64,000 nt of DNA from NCBI RefSeq assembly GCF_016097555.1, contig NC_054706.1, positions 50,670,649 through 50,734,648 of the forward strand. The letters run 5' to 3'. Below the pieces are notes generated by a model that was given only the letters and a program-made list of their open reading frames with translations, was not told where the DNA came from and searched no databases. Shown here in pieces: positions 37,010 to 47,266 of this stretch. Every line of letters begins with the position of its first letter. Within the stretch, counting starts at the first letter, position 1. Source of the DNA: Gigantopelta aegis. Lineage: Eukaryota > Mollusca > Gastropoda > Neomphalida > Peltospiridae. The position numbers and the translations under genes are program-made.

Positions 37010-37635
37010 TTTGGTGTATGGCGACGCGGTAACGAACACAAGAGGAAGGGAAGGGGGAAGAGGAAACCTGCACCAGGGGGTCGGCTCAGGGGGTACCTAA
37101 ACTGGCGGCGGTCCTGTCTGCGTCACCGCCCCCACCCCCGGGACCCGACCAACCAGTGCCAGCCGACGCAGATACCTCTGAACAGACTGAGCCAGTGGAC
37201 CAGTCGACGCCGCAGTTGGACACAGCGATCTGCGAAATTCCACGGCGTGCGTCTCCCGTTCCAACCCCTTCGAGGCGGTCGGCGTCGAGTCCCCCACCCC
37301 CGGGGGGCTCCGCCAAGACCCCTATGGATGGTGCTGCTGCGACCGCCCGGGGCAGGGACGCCGCCTAAAGCCTAGCCATCTCCAAGATCAAGGGCCAGTA
37401 CGCTCGATACTTGGGTCGGGGACACCTCGGACACCAGCTCACTGCCGGGAGGCATTCTTGAGGGCAACTTTAAGAAGTTTCCTGACGGAGTTGAGAGAAG
37501 TTTGGACTTGTGGTGACGTCGCGCCGTGATGATCTCTACAGACAGGGAATATTCTTCGAAGACATGGACAACTACACCATCCACAGAGTACTGAAGATCA
37601 TCGCCGGCGCCCATTATGTCGAGCTAGCTGTCTAA
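37010..37635 (+). other. GC-rich insert inside the fold-back element, possible captured coding fragment
   Basis: A GC-rich island in AT-rich surroundings. One frame (about 37106-37368) reads proline- and serine-rich SASPPPPPGPDQPVPADAD, TPQLDTAICEIPRRA, PTPSRRSASSPPPPGG. Later pieces in changing frames read LAISKIKGQYARYLGRG and YTIHRVLKIIAGAHYVEL. I do not recognise a family. It could be a decayed gene fragment carried between the arms, or unrelated older sequence. Confidence 0.35.
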
Positions 37636-37793
37636 ATTGCTCAAATCACCTTAAAACCCTTTCGGTCGAGCACTCAATTTTGTTCTTTGGACTTAAATTT
37701 TTGTCCAGACATGAGTTGTATGAATGAGCTCATTTTGGCTTTAGGTCTTTGACCTAACTAATTCGTATTCCAAATTCCGCCCACCTTAAACTC

Positions 37794-37817
37794 CCCCCCC
37801 CCCCCCCCCCCCCCCCC
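37794..37817. repeat. Poly-C tract
   Basis: C run just inside the right arm of fold-back copy 1. Confidence 0.95.
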
Positions 37818-38425
37818 GGCCCGGTCCATATAGATCGGACTTTAAACTTTTAGACCTCCGTTCAAAATTATGTCTAAATTATTCTTTTTTTTAAATATTA
37901 TTAAATAGTCCGATCCTCTCTTCTTTCTCTTATTTATTTTTGGACTGTCATCTAACATGCTCTAAATTATATAAATATTCGGCCGAGCAGTCAATTATTA
38001 TTTTTTTTGGCAACTTTTTATTTAAATTTTTTTAAAAATTCTATTAACCTTTTGACTAATAGCTATTTTCAAAGTTCTGCCCATTTTCAACTCTATCCTC
38101 CCCTCATCCCGAGTCAGGCCACCGATCTTATCGGAGGTCGGACTCTGGATGGGCGTGTTCGAAACCCTAGTGGTATATGGACACGTTAAATTGTTATCTA
38201 TCCATTTCGTCCAAAAGGCTTAAAAAAAGCCTGGTGTTAGAGTGTGTGCTAATGTGTTATTTTCTTCTCCACTGCGGCTGGGCGGCCGCTGGTGTATCTT
38301 GTTTATATGGAGCAGCGCTACCGCCCTCTGCCTGGTGTCTGACAAGGTATGTTATTTTAATTTAGAAGAAAGGAAGGTCCTCGACACATAGGTGTCGATT
38401 GGCCTTTCTACTTCTAAAATGTTAC

Positions 38426-38472
38426 AATAAATTAGTTAAAAGAAATTTATATATTCTTTTAACTAATTTATT
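38426..38472. repeat. Perfect 19-bp hairpin
   Basis: AATAAATTAGTTAAAAGAA and its exact reverse complement, separated by 9 bases. No U-rich tail or gene next to it suggests a terminator. Function unknown. Confidence 0.8.
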
Positions 38473-38933
38473 TAAGTATGAGATGGATACATGGTGTATG
38501 CATGGGTTGTATGCATGGGTATCGGACGGCGGACTTTGGGGGTGCTCACACCTGGCAGTGTCGGCGCTTCCTGCCTGCTGTCGCAGGCTTAGTATGTATG
38601 AAGTATGCAAGATTATTGGTGGTGGAGTTATTTATTTTGGGAGGGGGCCGGTTACACCCCCCTCCTATTTTAATTCTATTTTTAATTAGATAATAAATAA
38701 ATATGTTGCTAATTTCCTCTTAGCATTTTAACAAATGTTTTAATCATACATGTACTTTTTCTTTTGAACATCTAAATAGGTTTTTAAAAACTGCATTAAC
38801 TCAATCAGTCCCTATTAATTATAATTAAAAGAAAATAGCTGGACTGATACTTGGTGTCGTCCATTTAACGACAAGTGGTCATCTGGACGACCTCATGGTT
38901 TATATAGCAATGACGTTTGTCATCCGTATAGGT

Positions 38934-38937
<4 letters not shown>

Positions 38938-38981
<44 letters not shown>

Positions 38982-39000
38982 ACACCCCCCCCCCCCCCCC
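38938..39000. repeat. 63-base poly-C tract with two A interruptions
   Basis: The longest C tract in the window; the minus strand is a strong G-quadruplex-forming sequence. Proline and glycine frames through it are artefacts. Confidence 0.95.
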
Positions 39001-40105
39001 GGGTGTTGTGCGTGCGAGTGCTTGAGGAGCTTTGTGGGACGCCTCGGAGTCAATACGTCGACGTCAATAACAACGGTTGCAGCAATCAACAAATGAGATA
39101 CGTTTCCACCAACTGGCGGTCTTTCATCACCATATCATTCCCCTCCAATCATTCCCTCCCTTCCTTCCCTTCATACATCATCCTAATGCCAGGTTAGCTG
39201 TATGGATAACTTGGGGGGTAAACGGGATGGGGGGGGGGGTGCCGTGTTAAGGTGCTATTTGGGTGTGGTAGTGCGTAAGCGGTTTCGGCCGATAGTTTTG
39301 CCTGTTAGGAGGCCTCCCCACCCCGGCGTACCTGCCCCATAGAAATCCGGCCCGGCTACCATTGGGCTTAGCCCGGTGTTGGATCGCACTCTGGATTGGG
39401 CGCGATGCTCCCCCCTTTGTCAACCCTTTGTTCTCCAGGGCTAAATATAATGAGTAAAGTTTGTTTTGTTTTTTCTCTCTTAAAAGTTGTAGCATATATA
39501 TTATACTTTAGAATAGCCCGATCAAAATTAGCATCAGATAATATAACAGTAATAGTACATAGCCTGTATTGATTTATTTGATATGGTGCATTCTAAAATT
39601 AATTATGTATCTAGTGATACATATTAAATGTAATGTTACCCATTCCCGATTAGGATCTTTAGAATTAGGTCTTACCAACTAAATTTCGTAATTGTCCCCA
39701 TCAACCTACTACCACCCCCTTTCCCCTCTCCTCTCCCGCCATGGAATCGTGGACTGGCTATGCCAGAACCCGAATCCATGGTGAGCGTGCCCGAACTGTA
39801 AGGATGTGGGCACGTTAATATAGTAACCATCCCTTCACACCCGCTCCACGTCTTCAGACAGCAGACGTTGGCGGAATGCCAACGACGACCAACAACGTCC
39901 TTAGGGACGGTCTCCGGTGCAATATAGTTCCCACCCAGGATGGTCGATAATCTACAACAGCCCGTACCATCTCCTCGGGCATGCGATCAGATCGCATGCC
40001 ACCTCTGCCAAAAAGCGGCACTCGGCGGATACACGCATGTCTCCACGTGTGTGCTGACCTAAACGTTTGACATAGCTGCTCCCAAAGATGGCCACTCGCA
40101 TCATG
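39001..40105. other. Spacer without a supported gene
   Basis: Mixed composition. There is a G-run at 39229-39239. Short open frames at 39247-39495 and around 39900 have no recognisable motif. Confidence 0.6.
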
Positions 40106-40123
40106 ATGGATTGATTGATTGAT

Positions 40124-40350
40124 GTCAACTTATTTTCGTGCTTATATCCAATTAAGGTTCAAGCACGCTGTCCTGGGCACAGATCTCAGCTATCTGGGCT
40201 GCCTGTCCAGGACAGTGGGTTAATTGTTAGTTTGTTAGTGGTTAGTGAGAGAGAAGAGGGTGTAGTGGCTTTACACCTACCCATTGAGCCCTTAAGAACT
40301 CGCTCTGGGTTGGAGCCGGCACCGGGCTGCGAACCCTGTACCTACCAGCC
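40124..40350 (-). mobile_element. tRNA-derived SINE family B
   Basis: Body TCAACTTATTTTCGTGCTTA then TATCCAATTAAGGTTCAAGC, core ACACCTACCCATTGAG, TGCGAACCCTGTACCTACC towards the tRNA-like head, which is cut short here. A short TGAT run (40108-40123) lies at the body end. Confidence 0.85.
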
Positions 40351-41314
40351 TGTATACAAGACTCAAACTCATAGCCCGCCTTTTATCAGCCAGATGTGAT
40401 CGAGATTACATTAATCTAATTGGCCAATTAAATAAACCAATCAACACGGCCAGGCACTTAACCAAGATGGTAAACCATTAATACCTCTTTTTTTCTCCAG
40501 CACTCCTATTGGACCAATCCATCCAATCACGGATTAGAAGCGCCACCTGTACATACCACCTTGTATTTACATTGATTAATTATATGTACATGTATGTCAT
40601 GGTAGATGAAACTTTTTATTACAGCAGATCAAGGTGAGCTTTCTTTTAGAAACATCAACAAGCCGATGTTCAACCAGATAAGAAAAAAACTGAAAAGTTA
40701 GAATAGCATAATTAGTAAAATCAAAACACCAGACCTATCACCCCCTGGGGGTCCTGGGTGGGATTGGGGGGGGGGGGGGATAGCCATTACCAATAAATAA
40801 GGAGATATCTCTTGAATAGAAAGTACCTACTACCTAAAATTACTATGCTAAGCACTAGGCTTTTTTAATCAATACCTACACTATAAGGGAACACCCCTTC
40901 AAATTAGCTAGCTAGATTAGACTAATACACCCCCTCCTTGCATTCACCAAAGAAATCCAAGGAGTGAGGGGGAAGGGTGGCTTTGAACGGCCGTTGGATA
41001 TTCAGAATAAGGACTTAGGGCAATAAGAACAACCATAACACAATAAATAGGGATACACGAATACGGCATGCACTCGAGCAACATTCACACAGGATGCATT
41101 GACTAATGATAACAATGCATCCACTCACAAATAAAATAACGACCCAGCACGTACTCTAATAAGGAGTTGGAGCACAGCTGAATTTCTAGTCCAATGGGAG
41201 CTTCATATTTGGTCACGTGAAGTACATTTATATCCCGATAAAGTACTTCAGACATTCACTTTATAAGCGGTATTGCTGCACGTGCAGTCAAGATTTTGGC
41301 TCTGCTCTAAAACA
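40351..41314. other. Spacer with G-run, no gene
   Basis: AT-rich, with a G-run at 40766-40779 and a CGTGCAG/CTGCACG-type inverted word near 41275-41287. No coding signal that I can support. Confidence 0.6.
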
Positions 41315-41500
41315 GAGGACCAGTAACAATACTTAATCGGCGTATAAAGGTAGTGTCGCACGAGAAAACGCTCGGCTAACGCCTCGCCTTTATCTCGTGC
41401 GACACTACCTTTATACGCCGATAAAGGCGAGGCGTTAGCCGAGCGTTTGTCTCGTGCGACACTACCTTTATACGCCGATAAAGTATTGTTACTCGTCCTC
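41315..41500. repeat. Nested palindrome X-Y-X'-Y'-X'
   Basis: The outer arm X (41315-41364, ending TAGTGTCGCACGAG) pairs with the outer X' (41449-41500). Between them lie Y (41366-41393, AACGCTCGGCTAACGCCTCG then CCTTTAT), a second X' (41394-41420) and Y' (41421-41448), where Y' is the reverse complement of Y. CpG-rich compared with its surroundings. Confidence 0.9.
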
Positions 41501-41830
41501 TAACTATTACTCGGACAAAAGAATACCAACTCCGAGTACACCATTGCACTGCACCCGGAGGAAGCTGGACAAAAGAATACAAGCCTCCTCCACCCAATCC
41601 CCAAAAACTTCCTTGCCACTGGTACGACTTCTTGGGCACACAAATCGGAAGAGGAAACCACAACACCAACGACACCGGCAACGACATCATCCACCTCCAC
41701 CTCGTCCGACATCACAATTGCCCGAGTTTCCCCTGGGTTGCCATGCCACGACCAGAAGAGATCAGGCCCTTACTAAGGGCCCTGCGGGCAACCTAGGGAG
41801 ACACCCCAGCATCAAAGTCCTAAAATGAGC
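41501..41830 (+). other. Unassigned open stretch beside the palindrome
   Basis: A frame from about 41510 reads EYQLRVHHCTAPGGSWTKEY, KLPCHWYDFLGTQIGRGNH and HHNCPSFPWVAMPRPEEIRP to a TAG near 41796. The nucleotide phrase GGACAAAAGAATAC occurs twice 57 bp apart. No recognised domain; it may be a relic of an unknown element. Confidence 0.3.
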
Positions 41831-41985
41831 TACTCTCGGCCTACTAAATCGAAACCTATCCGTAGCTCCCCAGCCTTTTCACATTTGAACGACCATCAAA
41901 ATTGCGCCAAAATTACTTCATTGAAATGCGCACCCTTTCTCTTTTGGCTTAATCCTACGGGACATTCCAAATTACATAGCACCAT

Positions 41986-41986
<1 letters not shown>

Positions 41987-42016
<30 letters not shown>
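41987..42016. repeat. Poly-C tract
   Basis: About 30 C residues. A second run lies at 42331-42350. The 41831-43130 interval otherwise holds no gene I can support. Confidence 0.95.
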
Positions 42017-42017
<1 letters not shown>

Positions 42018-43058
42018 CCTGCTACCAACTTGGTTGGACTGCTGGTGCTCCCTTGTACCAGCCAGTACAGGCGGTCCTTCCTTCACCCCTCCCCCCATCT
42101 TTTCCTGTCTTGGACAGGAGAGTTGGCTGAGGCCGGCTCTCGTGCCCAAGACGGGCGTGCGCTTCAACAGCTTGCTCTGAATGTGCACGTTAACACCTTT
42201 GCCTATTGCCTGTACAGAACCGGTAAGGTTTTGGTCCTTTATGCTCACTGGCTTCCCTCCTACAAAATGTGCCGAATAGACCTTCGTGTTTGCAGTAACA
42301 TTAAAATCGTCGTGCCCTCCCATTGCCCTTGCCCCCCCCCCCCCCCCCCCAATTTGTAGGTAGGTCGATTTGGCAAGATCTTGCCAGAATTCGCAGTTTG
42401 CGTCCTCGAGTAACCCCGCAACGGGCACATGCGCAGTGGAATGTGAAAGAAGTCTATTGAAAAAACAAAACGTACCTGATTTTTTGCGGGTGCCTCGCAA
42501 TGTTCTGTATTAATATCCATCCCCGTAAGCCAGTAATAAGCATATATTATTGTTCAATACAAAATAAACCACTACTGTCGGCGTCAAAATAACTGCATTA
42601 TGTTTCGTCCATACATTAACCCACAGACTGACCTGAGAATCGAGTGTTTAGTTAACTGGTACTTTCTTTCCGTGGCCTGCACATGTGATTCCTGATTGGC
42701 AGGTGTCGTCCAGATAAGTGATTACCACTGGCTAAACACGCGTACAAAAATACTTGCTAGTTTTTTAAGATCACAGGGTATTGTGCCTGACATTGTCATA
42801 ACAGAACAGAATTTTATTACGCTCAGACCGTTACACAACGGCATATGAGGAACATGATATATAAACTGTTGTGACAAGATAGGGTTTACAGGAGACCGTT
42901 GAACAATGGTATTAAAACCAATGCAATACAGTAATAGAGACCGTAGTATAATACATACAATAGAATAATAAAGGCAATAATAAAATACAATTAGAATAAA
43001 GTAATGTAATGTCACATTATTGTAATTACTATCCAAATTGTGCTAATCAGACGAGCAC

Positions 43059-43063
<5 letters not shown>

Positions 43064-43106
<43 letters not shown>

Positions 43107-43110
43107 GTAT
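43064..43110. repeat. (GTATAT)n microsatellite
   Basis: Seven hexamer units followed by GTATGTATAC. Confidence 0.9.
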
Positions 43111-43218
43111 ACTTGGGTAGTGATAGACATTGTAAATAATTATAGGCCAGTGTTCTTTTAGGGCATTTATCAACAATTTATTTTATTAATTTACATAAAT
43201 CGCGATTACAATGTTAAT

Positions 43219-44275
43219 GGACATTATCAGCCGCCCTGCTTTATTACTGTAAATAATTCTGTAAAACCCTTGATTAAGTAGACTTTCCCATCTAAAATTA
43301 CAAAACTGACCAATTACGTAGTTCAAAAGAAAATTATCACTTGGGTATCGTGAGTGGTACTTTTTGCTCCAACGCACCTACCAATAGGCCTAATAATATG
43401 CATTTTTTGCTTTGGATTTTCTTTAAGAGAGAAAAATACTATAACCCCATTTCGTTCTATTGATGCAAATTGAAATATATTTAGTTAAATAGTTCATTAT
43501 ACTATCAAGTCATTTATGTTTTACAAGTCAAGTTAATGAAAGCGAAGCGCCTTGTCGTAAAATTAGAGCGTTTCTTTACACTGTGCATATGGACGGAGGT
43601 GGCATCGCTTCGCCCCAAGCTATAGGTTGGACTATACCAATTAAAATCCCATAGCCGACCATGTTAACGTTTGTGTTTAAAACACTACATGCAATATATC
43701 AACCAATATATCAACCAAACTATGACCCATAAATATCGGTACTACAACCCCTACCTCAAAGTATTAACTGCAGAAATGGTACCTTTCATGGCTCATTTTC
43801 GGTATAACCAGATGTTTCTACAACACCCCTAGTTTCGTACAAAATGTTTGTACTTTTTTTTTTACAGGTACCCCATACATGTTCCAAGCACAAGGCTACT
43901 TGACACGGTGGTACTACATCAAATAAAATTGCATACATTTTTAGCCCAGATGAAACTAATTTTTTTTTTACAACCGACATACTCATAACCAATCACAGGA
44001 CTTGTGGTGTTAACTTCTCTATCAAAAGTTCGGTGCACCTCGAACTTCGACCCAGCCAGAAATTAATTGGTTTAGAGCTACCGATAGTACCGGACGACAC
44101 AAAAACGAAACAAAATGGCTGCTCCCAGTTAGCAGGAATAATCATGGGTTTTTTATTAACTCTAAAATTACGCGTTTCTTACTTGTTATAGTGTCAGAAT
44201 GTGTTGGTGGTCTGGGTATGCATCTTTCCAACACATAAGGCTCTTGTTTCAGTTGACCCTACCTTTAATCGGAAT
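43219..44275. repeat. Tandem duplication, unit 1 (with 460-bp insertion)
   Basis: Begins GGACATTATCAGCCG and contains CTTGGGTATCGTGAGTGG, GAAGCGCCTTGTCGTA, GACGACACAAAAACGAAAC and GGCTCTTGTTTCAGTTGACC. Unit 2 has the same blocks in the same order. Unit 1 carries an extra stretch (about 43626-44085) between CAAGCTATAG and TACCGGACGAC that unit 2 lacks. Confidence 0.8.
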
Positions 44276-44845
44276 GGACATTATCAGCCGTCCTGCTTTA
44301 TTATTGTAAATAATTCTGTACAACCATTGATTAAGTAAACTTTCCCCATCTAAAATCACAAAACTGCCCAATTACGTAGTTCTATAGAAAAGTATCACTT
44401 GGGTATCGTGAGTGGTCGTTTTTGTTCCCAACACACCCTACCAATTGGCCTAATAATATGCAATTTTTTCCTTTGGATTTTTTTAAGAGAAAAATACTAT
44501 AACTCCATTTCGTTCTATGCAAATTGAAATATATTTACTTAAATAGTTTATTATACTATCAAGTCATTTATGTTGTTTTACAAGTCTGGTTGATTAAAGT
44601 GAAGCGCCTTGTCGTATAGTACTGCTTTTGTTTACACTGTGCATACAGGAGCTGACGTCACTTAACCCCAAGCTATAGTACCGGACGACACACAAACGAA
44701 ACAACATGGCTGCCCCCAGTTAGCAGGAATAATCATGTTTGATTTTTTATTAACTCTAAAATTTCGCGTTTTTCATTTATTAGTGTCAGAATGTGTTAGT
44801 GGTCCGGGTATGCATCTTTCCAACACATAAGGCTCTTGTTTCAGT
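44276..44845. repeat. Tandem duplication, unit 2
   Basis: Direct repeat of unit 1 without the 460-bp stretch. Interrupted at GTTTCAGT by the MULE-related element; the sequence resumes at 46004 with TGGCCCTTCCTTTAA. Confidence 0.8.
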
Positions 44846-45995
44846 GAATCTAGGAAAAACTTAAGTCGCAGGAAAAAGTCACAGAAAAAAAAAACCACAG
44901 CAAAAAAAGTCACAATTTTTAATTAAAGAGATTTTTGTTAAATGTTCTGTGATTTTAATGTTGGTGGTTTAGGCGGATGTTCACCCAATACCATGAAGAA
45001 ATTCTGCCACATTCTTGCGGTCCTCGAGGCGATCAACACACAAGTTGCGAAGACGCTCTTGCAGTTGGACGTAGCGTCGACGAACCTGGCGTCGAGGTGG
45101 GTTACCAACCGCATCCTTCTGGATGATGGTGCCCACTGTAGCCTGCTCACGTTGAAACCATTCGATAACTCGCCACATTGATGGGTGGTAGTAGCCTACA
45201 AGGTTGAAGAACATGTTGTTCCAACCTTCGCACAAGTTGTTTGTACGCGGATTATTGTTCATGGTGGCATCATGAACGTTCCACAGGACCGGAGCAAACA
45301 TTGGTGGAACACGGCGCAACCTGAGCTGAGCACCGGGCCTGTCTTTTGGCTGCTGAATCTGTCGGAAAGAACCATTGACGTATGTACGATCAAAGTACGT
45401 AAGTAGGTCCTCGACTTCAGGTGGATCTTGCGGCATGACAGCTTTTAGGTGTTCCATACCCTCCTCAACTTCATCTAATGGCAAAAAGGCAAGAGCATCC
45501 ATCATACCACAGAACAGGCGAAAGTCCGCATCGGCCATGTAGTGTGGACCCAAGCCCAAGTCCCATAACTTCCATATTAAATATACTTCTGATACTAGTA
45601 AGCTGGAGAATATATCTATATATAGTGAAACACATTTAACCTTAGGCATTTTATAATAGGAAGCCCTTAGTTTAAATCTATCCTAATCAGTAAGCTAGAC
45701 CCAAGCATCACCCCTGCACAATATGAAGACTCTTTTTTTAATCCTGCCTAATTGACCCTAATTAATAAGTAACAATTAGTCACCACCCATGCACAATATG
45801 AGGCCTCTTTCTTTAATCTAGCCTAATTGACCTACTTAACAATTACCCCATGCATACTATGAGTATGATGCCACATTCAATACTCTACAAACCCATACAT
45901 TTTGTTATATAAAAAATGTGACTTTTTTTTCCTGTGATTTTTTTTCCTATACTAAATTGTGACTTTTTTTTCTGTGACTTTTTTTTCCAGCTACC
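44846..45995 (-). mobile_element. MULE-related TIR element with 8-bp target duplication
   Basis: 1,150 bp flanked by GTTTCAGT on both sides (44838-44845 and 45996-46003). The ends carry imperfect inverted termini and repeated GTGACTTTTTT / AAAAAAGTCAC motifs. The empty site is visible in duplication unit 1 (GTTTCAGTTGACCC). It encodes the C-terminal part of a MULE-type transposase. An 8-bp duplication is normal for Mutator-like elements. Confidence 0.8.
44981..45649 (-). CDS. MULE-type transposase, C-terminal part
   Basis: The 222-codon frame contains LGPHYMADADFRLFCGMMDA, AFLPLDEVEEGMEHLK, YFDRTYVNGSFR, RVPPMFAPVLWNVHDATMNN, PRTNNLCEGWNNMFFNLVGY and HPSMWRVIEWFQREQ. This is the C-terminal region of FLYWCH/MULE-domain proteins that are abundant in invertebrate genomes. 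The zinc finger and the DDE core would lie N-terminal and are absent within the element, so it cannot be autonomous. The start is uncertain: the first Met precedes non-homologous codons, and homology begins around KLWDLGLGPH. Confidence 0.75.
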   Translation of the reverse strand: MPKVKCVSLYIDIFSSLLVSEVYLIWKLWDLGLGPHYMADADFRLFCGMMDALAFLPLDEVEEGMEHLKAVMPQDPPEVEDLLTYFDRTYVNGSFRQIQQPKDRPGAQLRLRRVPPMFAPVLWNVHDATMNNNPRTNNLCEGWNNMFFNLVGYYHPSMWRVIEWFQREQATVGTIIQKDAVGNPPRRQVRRRYVQLQERLRNLCVDRLEDRKNVAEFLHGIG

Positions 45996-46003
45996 GTTTC
46001 AGT

Positions 46004-46585
46004 TGGCCCTTCCTTTAAAATTGTATTACCATGAATTGCCTTTTTAGAGTCATTCGATACACCCTGTGACTTGGATATATCATTATATTCTCAAATCTAC
46101 ACTCTACATCTTAACAATGTACATGTACTTAGCATAATGTATGGTTAAGATCGTGACCATGTAGATATTTGTGGATCGATATTCAGTTGTCAATACATAA
46201 TCAATTATCTCCAGAACAAAGCAGGCTATGAATTGTCACAACTCCAACAGCACGCTATAACGATCTTAGTCCAGTGTATTTCCGCAAGGATAATTCTCAA
46301 TGCAGACCCCGGATATCTGATCTCGGACTAGTTCAAACTAGATCGCTGATATCCAACAAACAGTTTAGTAGGCACTCCTGAGCATGCAATAATAAATCTC
46401 AATGGCTTGTTCAAATCAGAAAATACAGGTGGACGGCGAACAATGACAACAATGAGTTTTAGTCGGGTTTTTGATTGTAAGAGAACCGAGTACATCGAAT
46501 AATGGAAACTGGTAAGTGCATTCTGAACTCTAATTCGATTACAGTCCTGCTGATAGGTGTAGGTTGTATTGTACCAACGCAGAGT
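46004..46585. other. Spacer, no gene
   Basis: Continuation of duplication unit 2 for a few bases, then unique AT-rich sequence with no supportable feature. Confidence 0.6.
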
Positions 46586-46762
46586 TCCACGAGCTACTCT
46601 TTTCGATTATCAAGACGAAATCTTTGACATGCATCACCCCACACGGACAGTACATACCATGGCCTGTGTTACATCAGTTAAGGTGCTCTGGCTGGAATGA
46701 GAAATAGCCCAATGAACCCACCGTTGGAGATCGATCCTTCACTGACCACTCATACGACAAGT
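46586..46762 (-). mobile_element. SINE family A, degraded
   Basis: ACTCTTTTCGATTATCAAGA and GGCTGGAATGAGAAATAGCC with GATCGATCC of the B-box region. The body end is missing. Confidence 0.65.
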
Positions 46763-47029
46763 GTTTTTGATTGAAATGTGCCAAAAGCAGAAAGTTCCGT
46801 GATATAATATTTACGTAGTAAAAGTAGCTGCGACTTTGATTGGTAGTAATATCTGACATGATTATTTATGCAAATGTCCACAAATAAATACATTTGTATT
46901 TAGTACACCGTCTGGGTGTGTTCATTGACACGCTGCTTATAGCAGTTGTATTAGTAACTGTTAACATTATTGACAACATAAATTGATCTGATACAGTGGA
47001 ACCTGTAGGAGTTGCGTCTATGATATTTT

Positions 47030-47266
47030 AAACACACACGAATGAACATATGCACCGACAAAAACACAAGCACACACAACAAAATACACAACGCGCGTAC
47101 ACAGACATGCACATACAAATACACAAGCACACACGCCACAAAACAAAATACACATGTACGTGCAGAACACATGCCCGTACACAACACACACCCACACCCA
47201 CACCCACACACACACATACACTGTAACACACACATATATACATATATACATATATATATATATATA
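47030..47266. repeat. CA-rich and TA-rich microsatellites flanking Tc1 copy B
   Basis: Degenerate ACACA-rich sequence ending in a TA run that is the Tc1 target. The minus-strand Cys/Val frames here are artefacts. Confidence 0.9.

Larger units (their letters stand above)
36217..38190. mobile_element. Asymmetric fold-back element, copy 1
   Basis: A long left arm (36217-36720) and a shorter inverted right arm (about 37835-38190) share GAATTGACTGCTCGGTCG, TTTATATAATTTGGAGCATT and TTGAAAATGGGCAG in opposite orientation. The outer ends are distinct: TGCGAGTGCGAATAATTTTT on the long arm, and CATATACCACTAGGGTTTCG plus an AACGTG on the short arm as read inward. Copy 2 at 51395-52566 has the same two-ended design, reversed. 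No transposase seen. Confidence 0.75.

Noticed and set aside
37106-37368. Host exon in the GC-rich island
   Set aside because: No splice sites or homology fit, and it lies between the arms of a fold-back repeat; kept only as a possible captured fragment.
38865-39197. Pro-rich and Gly-rich open frames
   Set aside because: They exist only because of the 63-base C tract.
42030-42520. Open frames of about 100-180 codons on both strands
   Set aside because: They depend on poly-C/poly-G tracts at 41987 and 42331 and show no protein-like motif.
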